Origin: Opitutia bacterium ISCC 52
GTDB taxonomy: Bacteria; Verrucomicrobiota; Verrucomicrobiia; Opitutales; UBA2995
Length of the DNA: 64,000 bases
Assembly: GCA_014529675.2 (NCBI GenBank)
Contig: CP076040.1
Location: 1,736,001 to 1,800,000 of the forward strand
Direction of reading: 5' to 3'
Position numbers and translations under genes: made by a program
Shown: positions 54,691 to 64,000 of the stretch, one piece after another
Layout of the letters: the number at the start of each line of letters is the position of its first letter
Numbering within the stretch: the stretch's first letter is position 1
The notes under the pieces: model-generated
Told to the model about the DNA's origin: nothing
Database searches by the model: none
What the model saw: the letters and a program-made list of their open reading frames with translations, nothing else

Positions 54691-56157
54691 TCAGGTTAGT
54701 ATTTCCTTCACCACTCGGGCTTCTTCAACTCCGGTCAATCGCAGGTCGAGACCCTGATGACGGAAGTTTAGCGTCTCGTGGTTGATGCCAAACTGGTTGA
54801 GTATGGTCGCATTCAAGTCCCGGATATGAACAGGGTTTTCTGTAATATTATAGCTGAATTCATCGGTGTCTCCGTAGACGGTTCCTCCTTTGATGCCAGC
54901 TCCAGCAATCCACTTCGTGAAACAACGTGGGTGGTGGTCACGACCGTAGTTTGTTTCCGTCAAGGTTCCCTGGCAGTAAATAGTTCTTCCGAATTCTCCG
55001 CCCCATACAACGAGTGTATCGTCAAACATTCCACGCTGCTTTAGATCGGTAATGAGTGCATAGGTCGCTTGGTCGATATCCTTACACTGGTTGGGTAAAT
55101 CCTTGGGTAATACGCCATGTTGATCCCAGCCACGGTGAAAGATCTGAGAAAAACGAACGCCTTTCTCAGCCAATCGGCGAGCCATCAGGCAGTTGTAAGC
55201 AAAGGTCCCTGGTATTTTAGCATCGGGACCGTATAGATCAAAAATGTAATCTGGTTCATCTGAGAGATCCGTGAGTTCTGGAACGGAGCTCTGCATACGA
55301 AATGCCATTTCGTATTGTGAGATTCGAGCATGTGTCTCCGGGTCCCCAAATTCATGGTACAGGTCCTCGTTGATCTCGTTTACTCCGTCCAGCATCTTTC
55401 TGCGCAGATCTCGACTGACTCCATGGGGATCAGTCAAATAGAGTACTGGATCTCCTTTGGAACGCATGGCTACTCCTTGGTGCTCCGAAGGAAGTGGTCC
55501 CGCTCCCCACAGTCTGGAATAGAGCGCCTGAGCTTCCTTGCGACCTGTCCAGGTGGAATTGAGAATGACAAAGGTGGGTAAGTTTTCGTTTAAACTCCCC
55601 AATCCATAACTCAACCAGGCTCCCATGCTCGGACGGCCTGGGATTTGATTGCCGGTTTGAATGTAGGTGATAGCTGGGTCGTGATTAATCGCCTCGGTGT
55701 ACATCGATTTGATGATCGCGATATCGTCTGCAACTTTTTTGGTGTAAGGTAGGAGTTCACTCATCCAGGCACCTCCCTTTCCCACCTGTTCAAACTCGTA
55801 AATAGAGGGTGCTACTGGAAAGCGGACTTGCCCTGAGGTCATCGTGGTTAGGCGTTGTCCGCGTCGAATAGAATCTGGAAGATCCTTGTCGAACATCGCC
55901 TTCATCTCAGGCTTGTAGTCATACATGTCTAGCTGGGAAGGCGCTCCCGACATAAACAGGTAAATGCCTCGTTTGGCTTTCGCTGGAAAATGGGGTGATC
56001 CCAGGAACCCGGTTCCCAGGGCCGGCTGGCCGGTTGAGGCTCCTTGGGCTTGCGGTCCTAGAATCGATGACAGGGCAGCAATGCCGAGTCCCTTGGCGGC
56101 CTTACCAAGGAATTGCCGGCGTGTTTCGTAGGTGACATATTGATCGAGTGGGTTCAT
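54691..56157 (-). CDS. DUF1501-family secreted protein
   Basis: 488 residues. An N-terminal twin-arginine-like leader ([20 protein letters not shown]) precedes a sulfatase/alkaline-phosphatase-like fold typical of DUF1501 ([53 protein letters not shown]). No sulfatase maturation motif is present, as usual for this family. DUF1501 genes nearly always lie next to DUF1549/DUF1553 genes in PVC bacteria, as here. The biochemical role is not established; it may serve glycan use or sulfate chemistry. Confidence 0.92.
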   Translation of the reverse strand: MNPLDQYVTYETRRQFLGKAAKGLGIAALSSILGPQAQGASTGQPALGTGFLGSPHFPAKAKRGIYLFMSGAPSQLDMYDYKPEMKAMFDKDLPDSIRRGQRLTTMTSGQVRFPVAPSIYEFEQVGKGGAWMSELLPYTKKVADDIAIIKSMYTEAINHDPAITYIQTGNQIPGRPSMGAWLSYGLGSLNENLPTFVILNSTWTGRKEAQALYSRLWGAGPLPSEHQGVAMRSKGDPVLYLTDPHGVSRDLRRKMLDGVNEINEDLYHEFGDPETHARISQYEMAFRMQSSVPELTDLSDEPDYIFDLYGPDAKIPGTFAYNCLMARRLAEKGVRFSQIFHRGWDQHGVLPKDLPNQCKDIDQATYALITDLKQRGMFDDTLVVWGGEFGRTIYCQGTLTETNYGRDHHPRCFTKWIAGAGIKGGTVYGDTDEFSYNITENPVHIRDLNATILNQFGINHETLNFRHQGLDLRLTGVEEARVVKEILT

Positions 56158-56167
56158 TGGAAAAGAA

Positions 56168-56312
56168 TTGTAGGAGGGGCTTTATGCCCCGATTGCTTAT
56201 AGATGAGTGAAGAACTGAAATATGGATTCGTATTATAATGTGACTCTTGTTTGGGATAATTTTCCTTGCCGTGATGTTTATCTAAGGATCGGGCCGTAAA
56301 GCTCCTCCTACA
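56168..56312. repeat. Inverted repeat, TGTAGGAGG family
   Basis: The left arm TGTAGGAGGGGCTTTATGCC (56169 onward) and the right arm 56288-56312 (ATCGGGCCGTAAAGCTCC...) are reverse complements at 22 of 25 positions, 94 nt apart. The left arm also holds a local hairpin GGGGC-TTTAT-GCCCC. It lies between the DUF1501 and DUF1553 genes and could separate or attenuate them. Confidence 0.75.
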
Positions 56313-56371
56313 GTTAGGCTAAGCTTTGGTTGTTTTGTGTCTGCGAGTTCATTGCTGCTGAAACGCTCAAT

Positions 56372-59300
56372 TTAGTATTTATTAATGAAGGAATCCAGGT
56401 TCATGATTTGATTGGCCACCATGGTTAAGGAAGCCAGTTCCACGGGATCGAGATCTTGATTCGGGAAGGAGTCTCCCGTTTCAATTAAGCTGCGTGCATC
56501 CTTCGGGCTGTCCTTGAATGAATCGTGAAAGGTTTCGTAGGACCGTTTTAAGATTTCATGGTGTTTTTCGATCGGGGCGCTTCCAAAGGCATAGGTATAT
56601 ATTTGGCGGATCTTTTCTGAAGCGGACCCTGTGTGCTCGGTCAAAGTACGTTCTGCTAGCTGTCGGGCCGCTTCCACGAATTGAGGATCGTTCATCAGAG
56701 TGAGGGCCTGCAGGGGTGTGTTGGTTCTTTCGCGACGTACGTTGCAGTTTTCGCGAGACGGCACATCGAACACCACCATGTTTGGCGGAGGCGCCGTACG
56801 TTTCCAGAAAGTGTATAAGCTTCTGCGATACAGGGCTTCTCCATGGTCCTGACTAAAGTGAGCCGTGTTGGAGTCGGAGTAGGCCACTGCGTTCCAGATG
56901 CCTTCAGGCTGATAGGGTTTTACTGGAGGTCCACCGACTCTGGGGTTGAGGCTTCCGCTGACAAACAGCGCCTTGTCGCGTAAGACTTCGCCGTCCAGAC
57001 GGTAGCGGGGCCCGCGAGCAAGGTAGCGGTTATTGCGGTCAATCGCCAGTTCATCGGGTTCTACCTTCGAGTTTTGTCTGTAGGTAGCTGACATGACCAG
57101 GGTCTTGATCAGGCCTTTTACGTTCCAGCCTGTTTCCTGGAAGTTGATGGCCAACCAGTCCAGCAACTCTGGGTGGGTTGGGTTTTCTCCCATGAGACCG
57201 AAGTCCTCTGAAGTGGCTACAATTCCAATACCGAAATAATTTTGCCAGAATCGATTAACCGTGACGCGTGCGGTAAGTGGATTGTCGGGATCTATGAGCC
57301 AGTTTGCTAAGCCCAAGCGATTTTTGGGCGCATCTTCCGGAAGTTGGCCCAAAGATTCTGGTATGTTTGCAAAGACTTCTTCGCCTGGTTTGTCATACTC
57401 TCCTCGTGCCAGCATGTGAGCGGATGGAAGCGCATCTTTTTCCTCCATGACAAGAGAGACTATAGCCTGGTCATAAATGTGGTTGTAGCGAACATCGTTG
57501 ATTGCCTGTTGCTCTTTCAGGTCGAGATACCCCGGAACCTTGATGGTGTAATAGTAATCCTCGACTTGGGATTCATTGCTTGGACGCCTGCGTTCAGAAG
57601 GTACTTTCAATAGTTCCTCTAGCCGTTTGGCAGTCATGTTTGTCAGCTCGTAACTGTAAATCTGGCGCTCGTAGAATTTGACGGACTTTATAAAACCGGT
57701 TTTGGGTTCATCATTCGATTTGTCATAGTATCCGGTCTTATAATTTGAAGATGCATGATCACCCGGTATCAGGCCGTCGGTATAGCTTCCTGCTCGGAGA
57801 GGGGCAACGGTCGCGACTGAACCACTCAAGTTATCGATAACTTTGGAGTAGTCATAGGGTTGACGTGAGCCACTGCTCACGGTGAGCCCGGCAATCGTTC
57901 CTGAACCATCGTAAGTAATATTGATCGTCGGCGTACTAAACTCTCTGGGATTTACGCGCTCACTTTTGGTCGTAACCGAAATGAGGTCATTGTTCTTAAG
58001 AGAGTGGATGAGTTGGAAGATGATTTGATAACGGTTCGGGAATGTGGGATCAGAATTCGCGACAGACAGTCTCCAACCACGATCTCCGTCGAATTGCTCC
58101 AGAATTGGGATTCGTACCAACTTCTCTGATCCCTCGGCTGGCAGCTTTATTTCAGCGGTTATGGTAAACGGCTTGCTGGCATCAAAATCTAATCCGGCTT
58201 CTGAGAGGTCGATCGTGTCGCCCATAGAAGCTTCTTTGACGGGATTATTAGCAATCTTCCGTTCCGTGTTGTCCTGGTTGTCTTCCTTTTGGAATTTCAA
58301 TTCTAGTGCGAGCTGCAAGTCGTGCTCAAATTTTTCAAAAGGAACTTCCTCCTGCGACTGCCAAGCTTGGTAAGCCTCTTTGTTCTCTTTTTTAAGCGCA
58401 GCCATGGCGTCGTTTAGCTCATCGCGTTTTGCTTTAACCACTTCCCATTCTGATTTTTGGTCTGGCTTGGGAATGGCAACGATGGGGCGTGTGTCATAAG
58501 CGTTTCCATCCATGACGGGACCATCGAAGTTATTAAAGAAGGCGGAGAACTTGTAGAAGTCCTTCATGGTAAACGGGTCGAACTTGTGATCGTGGCATGA
58601 AGCACAACCCATGGTGAGTCCCATGAATACGGTGGCTGTTGTTTCCACGCGGTCTTTGGCATAAATGGCCCGGTATTCAGCGTCGATGGCGCCGCCTTCG
58701 CTGGTGGTCGGATTGCAACGATTGAATCCGGTGGCCAGTCGTTGATCGAGTGAGGGTTGAGGAAGTAGGTCACCTGCAATCTGTTCGACGGTGAATTCAT
58801 CGAATGGCTTGTTATCATTAAAGGCTTTTACCACCCAATCACGATAGGGCCAAATCTCACGGTAGTTGTCCAGATGAAGTCCATGCGTGTCGGCATAACG
58901 AGCGGCATCCAGCCAGAATCGCGCTTGGTGTTCCCCATAAGTTGAGGAGGCTAAAAGTTTGTCCACCAGGTTTTCGTAGGCATTGTCAGAACGATCGTTT
59001 ACAAAGCCGCTTACCAATTCTGGGGTGGGCGGCAATCCGGTCAGATCCAGCGACAAACGCCGAGCCAGGGTGGGGCGATCCGCTTCTTCATTCGGGCTCA
59101 AGCCTTGTTCCTGCATCCTGGCGAAAGTGAACTTGTCGATCTTGTTGCTGCCCCAGGACACTTCGGGTGGCTCGGGTTTGGTGGGTTTTATAAATGCCCA
59201 ATGACCTTCCCATTCGGCACCTTCAGAAATCCATTGGCCAATGAGCTGCTTTTGCTCGGCAGTAAGCACTTTATGAGAATCTTCAGGGGGCATGATCTCG

Positions 59301-59983
59301 CTTTTCAGCGGATTCATGATCCGTTGGTAAACCGGGCTTCCATCGGGATCTCCCTTAATAATAGCGGGAGGGCCATCTTCCCGCTTGCGGAAGGCCCATT
59401 CTTCTACATCCAATCTCAAATCGGCTTCCCGAGCCTCAGCATCGGGGCCATGACAGGCATAGCAATTTTCAGAAAGAATGGGGCGGATATCCTGGTTGAA
59501 GCTAATGGGACCTTTTCCATGCTCGGCACTCACATTGATAAACGGAGTGGGTGGACGCTGCTGTGAGCCGACTCCTTTAAATTCGGTTTGGTCGTAAACC
59601 TCCTGAGGAGTGGCGGTTTCGGTGGAGCCCAATGTCTCAGACCCCACGACTTGAGGTGGTGAGTCTTTCAATGATTGATAGGCAATGACTGCCGATAAAG
59701 TAATCACGACCGAGGCAGCCACCATGGCAACAAACGGTAGCCATCTGGGTTTGCTTTCTGAAGGTGTTGTTAATTCATGTACCTCCTCATCAATAGGTGG
59801 TTCCGCGGGAAGGGAGGTACGCAGTTCTTCGTTGAGTAGAAGTTCAGCATGGATCTGGCATTGCTGAGCGTAGTAGGCCTGGCCTTCAGGATTGTCCTTT
59901 AAAAGGGACGAAAGTTGGGTGTGCTCGCTCGGGCTAAGTTCGCCGTCGAGCATGCGTTGAATAAGGATTTCCAGTTCGTTCAT
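56372..59983 (-). CDS. DUF1549/DUF1553 cytochrome-type protein with anti-sigma-like N-terminus
   Basis: 1203 residues. Residues 1-60 (MNELEILIQRMLDGELSPSE, SSLLKDNPEGQAYYAQQ) resemble the cytosolic end of FecR-type anti-sigma factors. Residues 82-105 are a membrane segment. A planctomycete cytochrome motif follows (SENCYACHGP: Cys174, Cys177, His178) with DLRLDVEEWAF, then DUF1549 (about 255-470), a LamG-like concanavalin domain (about 590-800) and DUF1553 (about 900-1180, NRFWQNYFGIGIVATSEDFG). It is thought to be an exported redox or glycan-active protein. An ECF sigma gene lies 25 bp upstream, suggesting sigma control. Confidence 0.92.
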   Translation of the reverse strand: MNELEILIQRMLDGELSPSEHTQLSSLLKDNPEGQAYYAQQCQIHAELLLNEELRTSLPAEPPIDEEVHELTTPSESKPRWLPFVAMVAASVVITLSAVIAYQSLKDSPPQVVGSETLGSTETATPQEVYDQTEFKGVGSQQRPPTPFINVSAEHGKGPISFNQDIRPILSENCYACHGPDAEAREADLRLDVEEWAFRKREDGPPAIIKGDPDGSPVYQRIMNPLKSEIMPPEDSHKVLTAEQKQLIGQWISEGAEWEGHWAFIKPTKPEPPEVSWGSNKIDKFTFARMQEQGLSPNEEADRPTLARRLSLDLTGLPPTPELVSGFVNDRSDNAYENLVDKLLASSTYGEHQARFWLDAARYADTHGLHLDNYREIWPYRDWVVKAFNDNKPFDEFTVEQIAGDLLPQPSLDQRLATGFNRCNPTTSEGGAIDAEYRAIYAKDRVETTATVFMGLTMGCASCHDHKFDPFTMKDFYKFSAFFNNFDGPVMDGNAYDTRPIVAIPKPDQKSEWEVVKAKRDELNDAMAALKKENKEAYQAWQSQEEVPFEKFEHDLQLALELKFQKEDNQDNTERKIANNPVKEASMGDTIDLSEAGLDFDASKPFTITAEIKLPAEGSEKLVRIPILEQFDGDRGWRLSVANSDPTFPNRYQIIFQLIHSLKNNDLISVTTKSERVNPREFSTPTINITYDGSGTIAGLTVSSGSRQPYDYSKVIDNLSGSVATVAPLRAGSYTDGLIPGDHASSNYKTGYYDKSNDEPKTGFIKSVKFYERQIYSYELTNMTAKRLEELLKVPSERRRPSNESQVEDYYYTIKVPGYLDLKEQQAINDVRYNHIYDQAIVSLVMEEKDALPSAHMLARGEYDKPGEEVFANIPESLGQLPEDAPKNRLGLANWLIDPDNPLTARVTVNRFWQNYFGIGIVATSEDFGLMGENPTHPELLDWLAINFQETGWNVKGLIKTLVMSATYRQNSKVEPDELAIDRNNRYLARGPRYRLDGEVLRDKALFVSGSLNPRVGGPPVKPYQPEGIWNAVAYSDSNTAHFSQDHGEALYRRSLYTFWKRTAPPPNMVVFDVPSRENCNVRRERTNTPLQALTLMNDPQFVEAARQLAERTLTEHTGSASEKIRQIYTYAFGSAPIEKHHEILKRSYETFHDSFKDSPKDARSLIETGDSFPNQDLDPVELASLTMVANQIMNLDSFINKY

Positions 59984-60008
59984 GACTAAAGATTATGGGC
60001 CGTTTGTC

Positions 60009-60548
60009 TTAGGGAGTTGTAGGGGGATGATGGGCGGTGGCTTCTTTTTGAATACATTCAAACAGCGCCTTGCGGGCGCGAAATAGAATTTGGGCAACGT
60101 GGTTGGTCTTCAAATTTCTATCTGCAGCAATCTCCTTAATGGATAGGCTATCGTAGTAATAGTCGGCAACAATAGAGCGGGACTTGGGTTGCAGTCGCTC
60201 GAGACAGGCTGAGAGTAACGGAAGGTTTTTCTCTGCCATCTCATCGACGGGTTTGGCTACCTCGGCCAGCTCCTCGATCAATTCCGTCTCGAAATTCAGT
60301 TTGTTGCGTTGGTTCTGCTTTCGGAATGCGAGGCATTGAAAGTATGCAAATTTGTGAGCCCAGGCACTGAAGCTGCCGGGCTGCTGGAAGTTGTCGAGCT
60401 TCGCGAGGATAGCTTTATTAGTCTCCTGTAGCACATCTTGGGCATCCCTCGGGCTTGCCAGAAGGCCAATTATGTAGCCGTGCAAGCGTGGCTGCAGCTG
60501 CACGAGCAACTCTTTGTGAAACGGGATAGCTTGTTCGTTTTCGTTCAA
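60009..60548 (-). CDS. ECF-type RNA polymerase sigma factor, PVC family
   Basis: 179 residues from TTG 60548; no ATG or GTG is available in frame before an upstream stop. Region 2 (ASPRDAQDVLQETNKAILAK, FSAWAHKFAYFQCLAFRKQN) and region 4 (RLQPKSRSIVADYYYDSLSI, KEIAADRNLKTNHVAQILFR) match the Rhodopirellula/Verrucomicrobium-type ECF group. It should direct polymerase to genes for the neighbouring secreted proteins. The gene precedes the anti-sigma-like fusion by 25 bp on the same strand, which is the expected sigma/anti-sigma order. Confidence 0.92.
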   Translation of the reverse strand: MNENEQAIPFHKELLVQLQPRLHGYIIGLLASPRDAQDVLQETNKAILAKLDNFQQPGSFSAWAHKFAYFQCLAFRKQNQRNKLNFETELIEELAEVAKPVDEMAEKNLPLLSACLERLQPKSRSIVADYYYDSLSIKEIAADRNLKTNHVAQILFRARKALFECIQKEATAHHPPTTP

Positions 60549-60639
60549 AAGGTAACAGATCTATAAAGGGTATATAGCCAGAAGATGAGAAATATTACAC
60601 CGTTTGGCAAAAAAAGAATATATTGCCCGAATTCTGATT

Positions 60640-60754
60640 GGGCAGGTGTCAGAGATTTTAGTCTTCCTCGCCCTCCTACTCATCCTCGTCCTTGAAAAAT
60701 GAAAAGTGGGACGACGAGTAGGAGGACAAAAAGCAATTCTGGCACCTGACACCC
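60640..60754. repeat. Long imperfect inverted repeat with CAGGTGTC ends
   Basis: GGCAGGTGTCAG at 60641 and CACCTGACAC near 60743-60752 bracket an inner pair CCCTCCTACTCATCCTCGTCC and GGACGACGAGTAGGAGG in inverted orientation (shortened: CCTCCTACTC matches its partner exactly). The ends share the CAGGTGTC core with the element at 41508. It lies upstream of the sigma factor gene, downstream of rpiB. Confidence 0.65.
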
Positions 60755-60782
60755 GAAATCTGGTTCCACCCGGCACTTTGTG

Positions 60783-61211
60783 CTACTCAATCTTATCCAG
60801 CCGTGCCTGATGGCGTCCTCCTTCGTAAACGGCACTCAACCAGCTATCTACAATACATAACGCCAGCTCAGGGGTTACCATCCTGGCTCCGATGGAAATG
60901 ACATTGGCATTGTTATGCTCCTTGGTCAGCCGAGCACTGACCTCGTTCCAGCAAAGGCCGCATCGAATGCCAGCGACCTTGTTTGCCACAATCGCCTCCC
61001 CATTACCGCTACCACCGAGGACGATGCCTACGTCATTCTCGCCAGCAGCCACGCTTTTGGCTGCTGGTCGAATGAAGTCCGGATAATCGACCGACTCAGG
61101 GCTGCTCGTACCAAAATCATCAAGTTCATAGCCTTTTTCAATCAGGTGAGCCTTCAATATTTCTTTAAGCTCATATCCGGCGTGGTCGGTTCCGATGGCA
61201 ATTCTAAGCAT
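60783..61211 (-). CDS. rpiB: Ribose-5-phosphate isomerase B
   Basis: 142 residues, the normal RpiB length. Motifs: IAIGTDHAGYELKEIL (phosphate binding), DYPDFI, and VLGGSGNGEAIVANKV, where Glu72 takes the base role used in the actinobacterial-type RpiB group rather than the Cys of the E. coli type. It interconverts ribose 5-phosphate and ribulose 5-phosphate in the pentose phosphate pathway. It is divergent from the 61304 sulfatase and may also act on other aldose phosphates from glycan breakdown. Confidence 0.92.
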   Translation of the reverse strand: MLRIAIGTDHAGYELKEILKAHLIEKGYELDDFGTSSPESVDYPDFIRPAAKSVAAGENDVGIVLGGSGNGEAIVANKVAGIRCGLCWNEVSARLTKEHNNANVISIGARMVTPELALCIVDSWLSAVYEGGRHQARLDKIE

Positions 61212-61303
61212 GCTTTCTTTGAAATAGACTTCTCTAAGAATGACGAATGGAATCTTTAATTGCTTCTGTTCAAAAATCAGTGTCAGCTTTCCGATCTACT
61301 CCT

Positions 61304-62821
61304 ATGAATTCATTCTTACGTATATTACTCGTCCTGGGATTGCTCTCTCAGGTCTTGCTACAAGCAGACTCGCATCCGAATATCATCCTCATCTACACCG
61401 ATGACCAAGGCTATGGTGATGCGAGCAATCTCAATCCGGATGCCAAATTCAAAACACCGGCCCTCGACCGGCTCGCCGCAGAAGGGCTCACTTTTACCGA
61501 TGGGCATTGTTCGGATACGGTTTGCACTCCTTCCCGCTATGGATTGCTCACGGGACGCTACAGCTGGCGCACGCATTTAAAGCGAGGCGTCTTTGGAGCG
61601 GAACGCGCCTGTCTCATTGAAGACGGACGTATGACCTTGGCATCTTTGCTGCGGGATAATGGTTATGCCACCGCCATGGTCGGTAAGTGGCACCTTGGTA
61701 TGGAGTTTCCGGGTACTTTTGGGAAACGAGATTGGAGCCAACCGGTAACCGATATGCCTCTCGATAAGGGCTTTGATTACTTCTGGGGTATTCCGGCTTC
61801 CTTGAATTATGGAATTCTTGCCTGGTTTGATGGTCGTTATGCCGCCGTACCACCCACACTCTTCACGGCTAAGAAAAACAATGACAGGCATCCGGACTAC
61901 CGGATCATGCCTCCCTATCAGACCTCACCCGACATCGTCCCGGCTCCGCAAAAAACCAAACCGATTGAAATTGCTCCGGACTTTGTCGACAGCGAATGCC
62001 TGACCCGTTTTACAGACAAGGCGATTGATTGGATGGGGCAACAGACTCAGGAAAATCCTGAGAAACCCTTCTTCGTCTACTTACCCTTCACGTCTCCCCA
62101 CTACCCAGTGGCACCGCTTCCTCGTTTCTGGGGTGAAGGTGAAGCCGGCGGTTATGGAGAGTTTATGATCGAAACAGATTTTCACGTTGGGCGCGTGTTG
62201 GACTTTCTTGATCGAAAAGGCATCGCCGAAAATACCTTGGTGATTTTCTCCAGTGACAATGGTCCTGAACGAACCTGGGAGCAACGGATTGAGGAGTTTG
62301 GTCACGACAGCTCTCACATTTATAAAGAAGGAAAACGCTCCATCTACGAAGGCGGTCATCGGGTGCCATTTTTCATGCGTTGGCCGGCGAAAATTCCAGC
62401 TGGTTCTTCCTATGACGGTGTAGCCAGTCAAACTGATCTCCTCGCAACGTTTGCTGATATCGTAGGTGCTCAACTCAAGGACGATGAAGGCGAAGACTCG
62501 GTGAGTTTGTTTTCGGCTTTGAAAAATCCTTCCCAGGACTTGGATCGATCCGCGATTATCAGTCATGCCTCGAATGGGCGGTTTGCTATCAGCGATGGGG
62601 AATGGAAGTTGATTATGCCTCACGGCAAGCTCGACTACGAGCTCTACAACCTGAAACGCGATCCCGGTGAAGATAACAATCTATACGGTAAGCATTCCAA
62701 AATTCAAAACCGCCTCGAGAAACGAATCACCACGATGGTGCAAAACGGTCGCACGACACCAGGATCCAAACAAAAGAATGATGTACCGTGGTGGCAGGAT
62801 CTCACCTGGATCGCTAACTAA
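61304..62821 (+). CDS. Secreted arylsulfatase
   Basis: About 505 residues from ATG 61304, which opens a leader ([20 protein letters not shown]); a start at 61247 adds 19 residues without export features. Motifs: [37 protein letters not shown] with the formylglycine Cys at residue 74, GKWHLGMEF, and [13 protein letters not shown]. It closely follows the layout of the 18780 sulfatase, so the two are likely paralogues. It is followed 15 bp later by another sulfatase on the same strand, which suggests one transcript. Confidence 0.92.
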   Translation: MNSFLRILLVLGLLSQVLLQADSHPNIILIYTDDQGYGDASNLNPDAKFKTPALDRLAAEGLTFTDGHCSDTVCTPSRYGLLTGRYSWRTHLKRGVFGAERACLIEDGRMTLASLLRDNGYATAMVGKWHLGMEFPGTFGKRDWSQPVTDMPLDKGFDYFWGIPASLNYGILAWFDGRYAAVPPTLFTAKKNNDRHPDYRIMPPYQTSPDIVPAPQKTKPIEIAPDFVDSECLTRFTDKAIDWMGQQTQENPEKPFFVYLPFTSPHYPVAPLPRFWGEGEAGGYGEFMIETDFHVGRVLDFLDRKGIAENTLVIFSSDNGPERTWEQRIEEFGHDSSHIYKEGKRSIYEGGHRVPFFMRWPAKIPAGSSYDGVASQTDLLATFADIVGAQLKDDEGEDSVSLFSALKNPSQDLDRSAIISHASNGRFAISDGEWKLIMPHGKLDYELYNLKRDPGEDNNLYGKHSKIQNRLEKRITTMVQNGRTTPGSKQKNDVPWWQDLTWIAN

Positions 62822-62835
62822 TTTACCAACATACT

Positions 62836-64000
62836 ATGGCTCTCAAAAACACGTTTACTACTTTCCTGATTTTCCTTTTAGCGTGGTCCGTTCTTTCAGC
62901 GGATGACCGCCCTAACATCGTCTTCGTCATGGCCGATGACCAGGGGTGGGGGCAAGTGGGGTATTATAACCATCCATACCTTAAAACGCCGAACCTCGAC
63001 GCCATGGCCGCAGCCGGCCTGCGCTTCGATCGTTTCTATGCCGGTGGACCCGTTTGCTCACCCACGCGCGCATCCGTATTGAGTGGTCGCACGCACAATC
63101 GGACTGGAGTTTGGAATCACGGTGCTCCCTTTCGTCTGCAGGAAACAACCATCGCCCACGCGCTCAAGGAATTGGGCTATGCTACTGGCCATTTCGGCAA
63201 ATGGCATTTGAACGGTATTCGCGGTCCTGGAGTACCTGTGCTGGGTGATGATAGGACCAGTCCCGGTGCACTCGGATTCGAGCATTGGTTAACCGTGACC
63301 AACTTCTTCGATATCGATCCGGTTATGAGTCGCATGGGTAAGTTTGAAGAATTTAAAGGCGACTCTTCTGAGGTCATTGTAGGAGAAGCATTGAATTATA
63401 TGAAGAGACAGAAGGAGGGCCCATTCTTTACGGTGATCTGGTATGGCTCTCCCCACGACCCCATGGTGGCGAGCGACGAGGATCGAGCTCCCTTTGCTCA
63501 CCTTACAGATAAGGAGCAACATCACTATGGAGAGCTAGTCGCGCTCGATCGCAGTATTGGCACTCTAAGGAAGGGGCTTCGTGACATGGGCATCGCTGAC
63601 AATACGCTGATCTGGTACTGCTCGGATAATGGAGGCCTGCCTCCTTTTGGCCCGGCTACGGTAGGAGGACTTCGTGGATTTAAAGGATCCATGTGGGAAG
63701 GCGGTTTACGCGTTCCTGGTATCATCGAATGGCCTGCTGTTATCAAGAAAGGCCGTGTGATTAAGCACCCGGCTGGGGTAGTAGATATGTTTCCCACCGT
63801 ATTGGACATCTTGGGGCATGACTTGACTCCTATGCTTCAGCCCAATGACGGCATGAGTATTTATCATATTATTCAGGGGGATGACACTGAGGTGCGACCG
63901 AGGCCCTTGGGATTTCACTCCGATGGTCGTGCGGCTATTGTAGACAACGACTACAAACTGGTCGTCGAAAATATCGAAGATGGAATTCCTCAGCTCTTTG
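62836..64000 (+). CDS. Secreted sulfatase, C-terminus beyond right edge
   Basis: At least 388 residues, open from ATG 62836 to the window end. Signal peptide ([20 protein letters not shown]), then [35 protein letters not shown] with Cys74 as the formylglycine site, [10 protein letters not shown], and [12 protein letters not shown]. Layout matches the sulfatases at 21302 and 25863. The end of the gene is not visible, so the C-terminal domain is unknown. It lies 15 bp after the previous sulfatase. Confidence 0.9.
   Translation, partial: MALKNTFTTFLIFLLAWSVLSADDRPNIVFVMADDQGWGQVGYYNHPYLKTPNLDAMAAAGLRFDRFYAGGPVCSPTRASVLSGRTHNRTGVWNHGAPFRLQETTIAHALKELGYATGHFGKWHLNGIRGPGVPVLGDDRTSPGALGFEHWLTVTNFFDIDPVMSRMGKFEEFKGDSSEVIVGEALNYMKRQKEGPFFTVIWYGSPHDPMVASDEDRAPFAHLTDKEQHHYGELVALDRSIGTLRKGLRDMGIADNTLIWYCSDNGGLPPFGPATVGGLRGFKGSMWEGGLRVPGIIEWPAVIKKGRVIKHPAGVVDMFPTVLDILGHDLTPMLQPNDGMSIYHIIQGDDTEVRPRPLGFHSDGRAAIVDNDYKLVVENIEDGIPQLF

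Noticed and set aside
60561-60776. Open frame of 71 codons between rpiB and the sigma gene
   Set aside because: It runs through the inverted repeat at 60640 and has no start context or family likeness.

Overview
The window looks like a chromosomal segment of a heterotrophic, probably marine or aquatic, member of the PVC superphylum, most likely Verrucomicrobiota (Opitutae-like). This is inference from gene content: eight secreted sulfatases, DUF1501/DUF1553/DUF1549 'planctomycete-type cytochrome' proteins, a PVC-type ECF sigma factor, Tat-exported Gfo/Idh/MocA oxidoreductases and TIM-barrel isomerases, ThuA and DUF1080 (3-keto-disaccharide hydrolase) proteins, and many short palindromic intergenic repeats. 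No rRNA, CRISPR array, prophage or recognisable transposase was seen.

Layout. 1-3.5 kb (minus): a sialidase-like protein followed 2 bp later by a sulfatase fused in frame to a second sialidase domain that leaves the left edge. 3.5-4.5 kb: non-coding DNA with palindromes and tRNA-Leu(GAG). 4.5-12 kb: housekeeping and maintenance genes (large disordered basic/acidic protein, tsaE, thiL, a CPBP protease, a nitrilase/nuclease deletion junction, DNA polymerase IV, secreted isoaspartyl methyltransferase). 12-17 kb: a subtilisin, a secreted SYH-rich protein, a frameshifted small membrane protein, an isomerase and a TSUP exporter. 17-29.8 kb: a broken sialate O-acetylesterase, four sulfatases, a ThuA lipoprotein, an esterase, a ceramidase-like remnant and a Gfo/Idh oxidoreductase. 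30-40 kb: mixed metabolism and a cluster of broken genes at 34.6-36.9 kb (sigma fragment, acetyltransferase, CoA-binding protein, lipoprotein), then an Nramp-like transporter and an arylsulfotransferase-like protein. 40-53 kb: MBL hydrolase, SGNH hydrolase, isomerase, sulfatase, ThuA-ankyrin and cytochrome-dehydrogenase-DUF1080 operon, nuclease, methyltransferase, MFS and cupin genes. 53-60.5 kb: a minus-strand set consisting of an ECF sigma factor, a 1203-residue DUF1549/DUF1553 protein with an anti-sigma-like N-terminus, DUF1501, and a DUF2231-cytochrome-LRR protein. 60.7-64 kb: rpiB and two sulfatases, the last leaving the right edge.

Taken together the genes suggest degradation of sulfated, acetylated or sialylated glycans in the periplasm or at the cell surface: sulfatases remove sulfate, esterases and sialidases trim substituents, and the oxidoreductases, isomerases and DUF1080 proteins handle the sugars. 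No formylglycine-generating enzyme or anSME is in the window. The strongest leads are the sigma/anti-sigma-enzyme fusion at 56-60 kb, the sulfatase-sialidase fusion, the nitrilase/nuclease junction, an unusual density of single-lesion genes, and several families of dispersed inverted repeats, one of which lies inside a sulfatase coding sequence.
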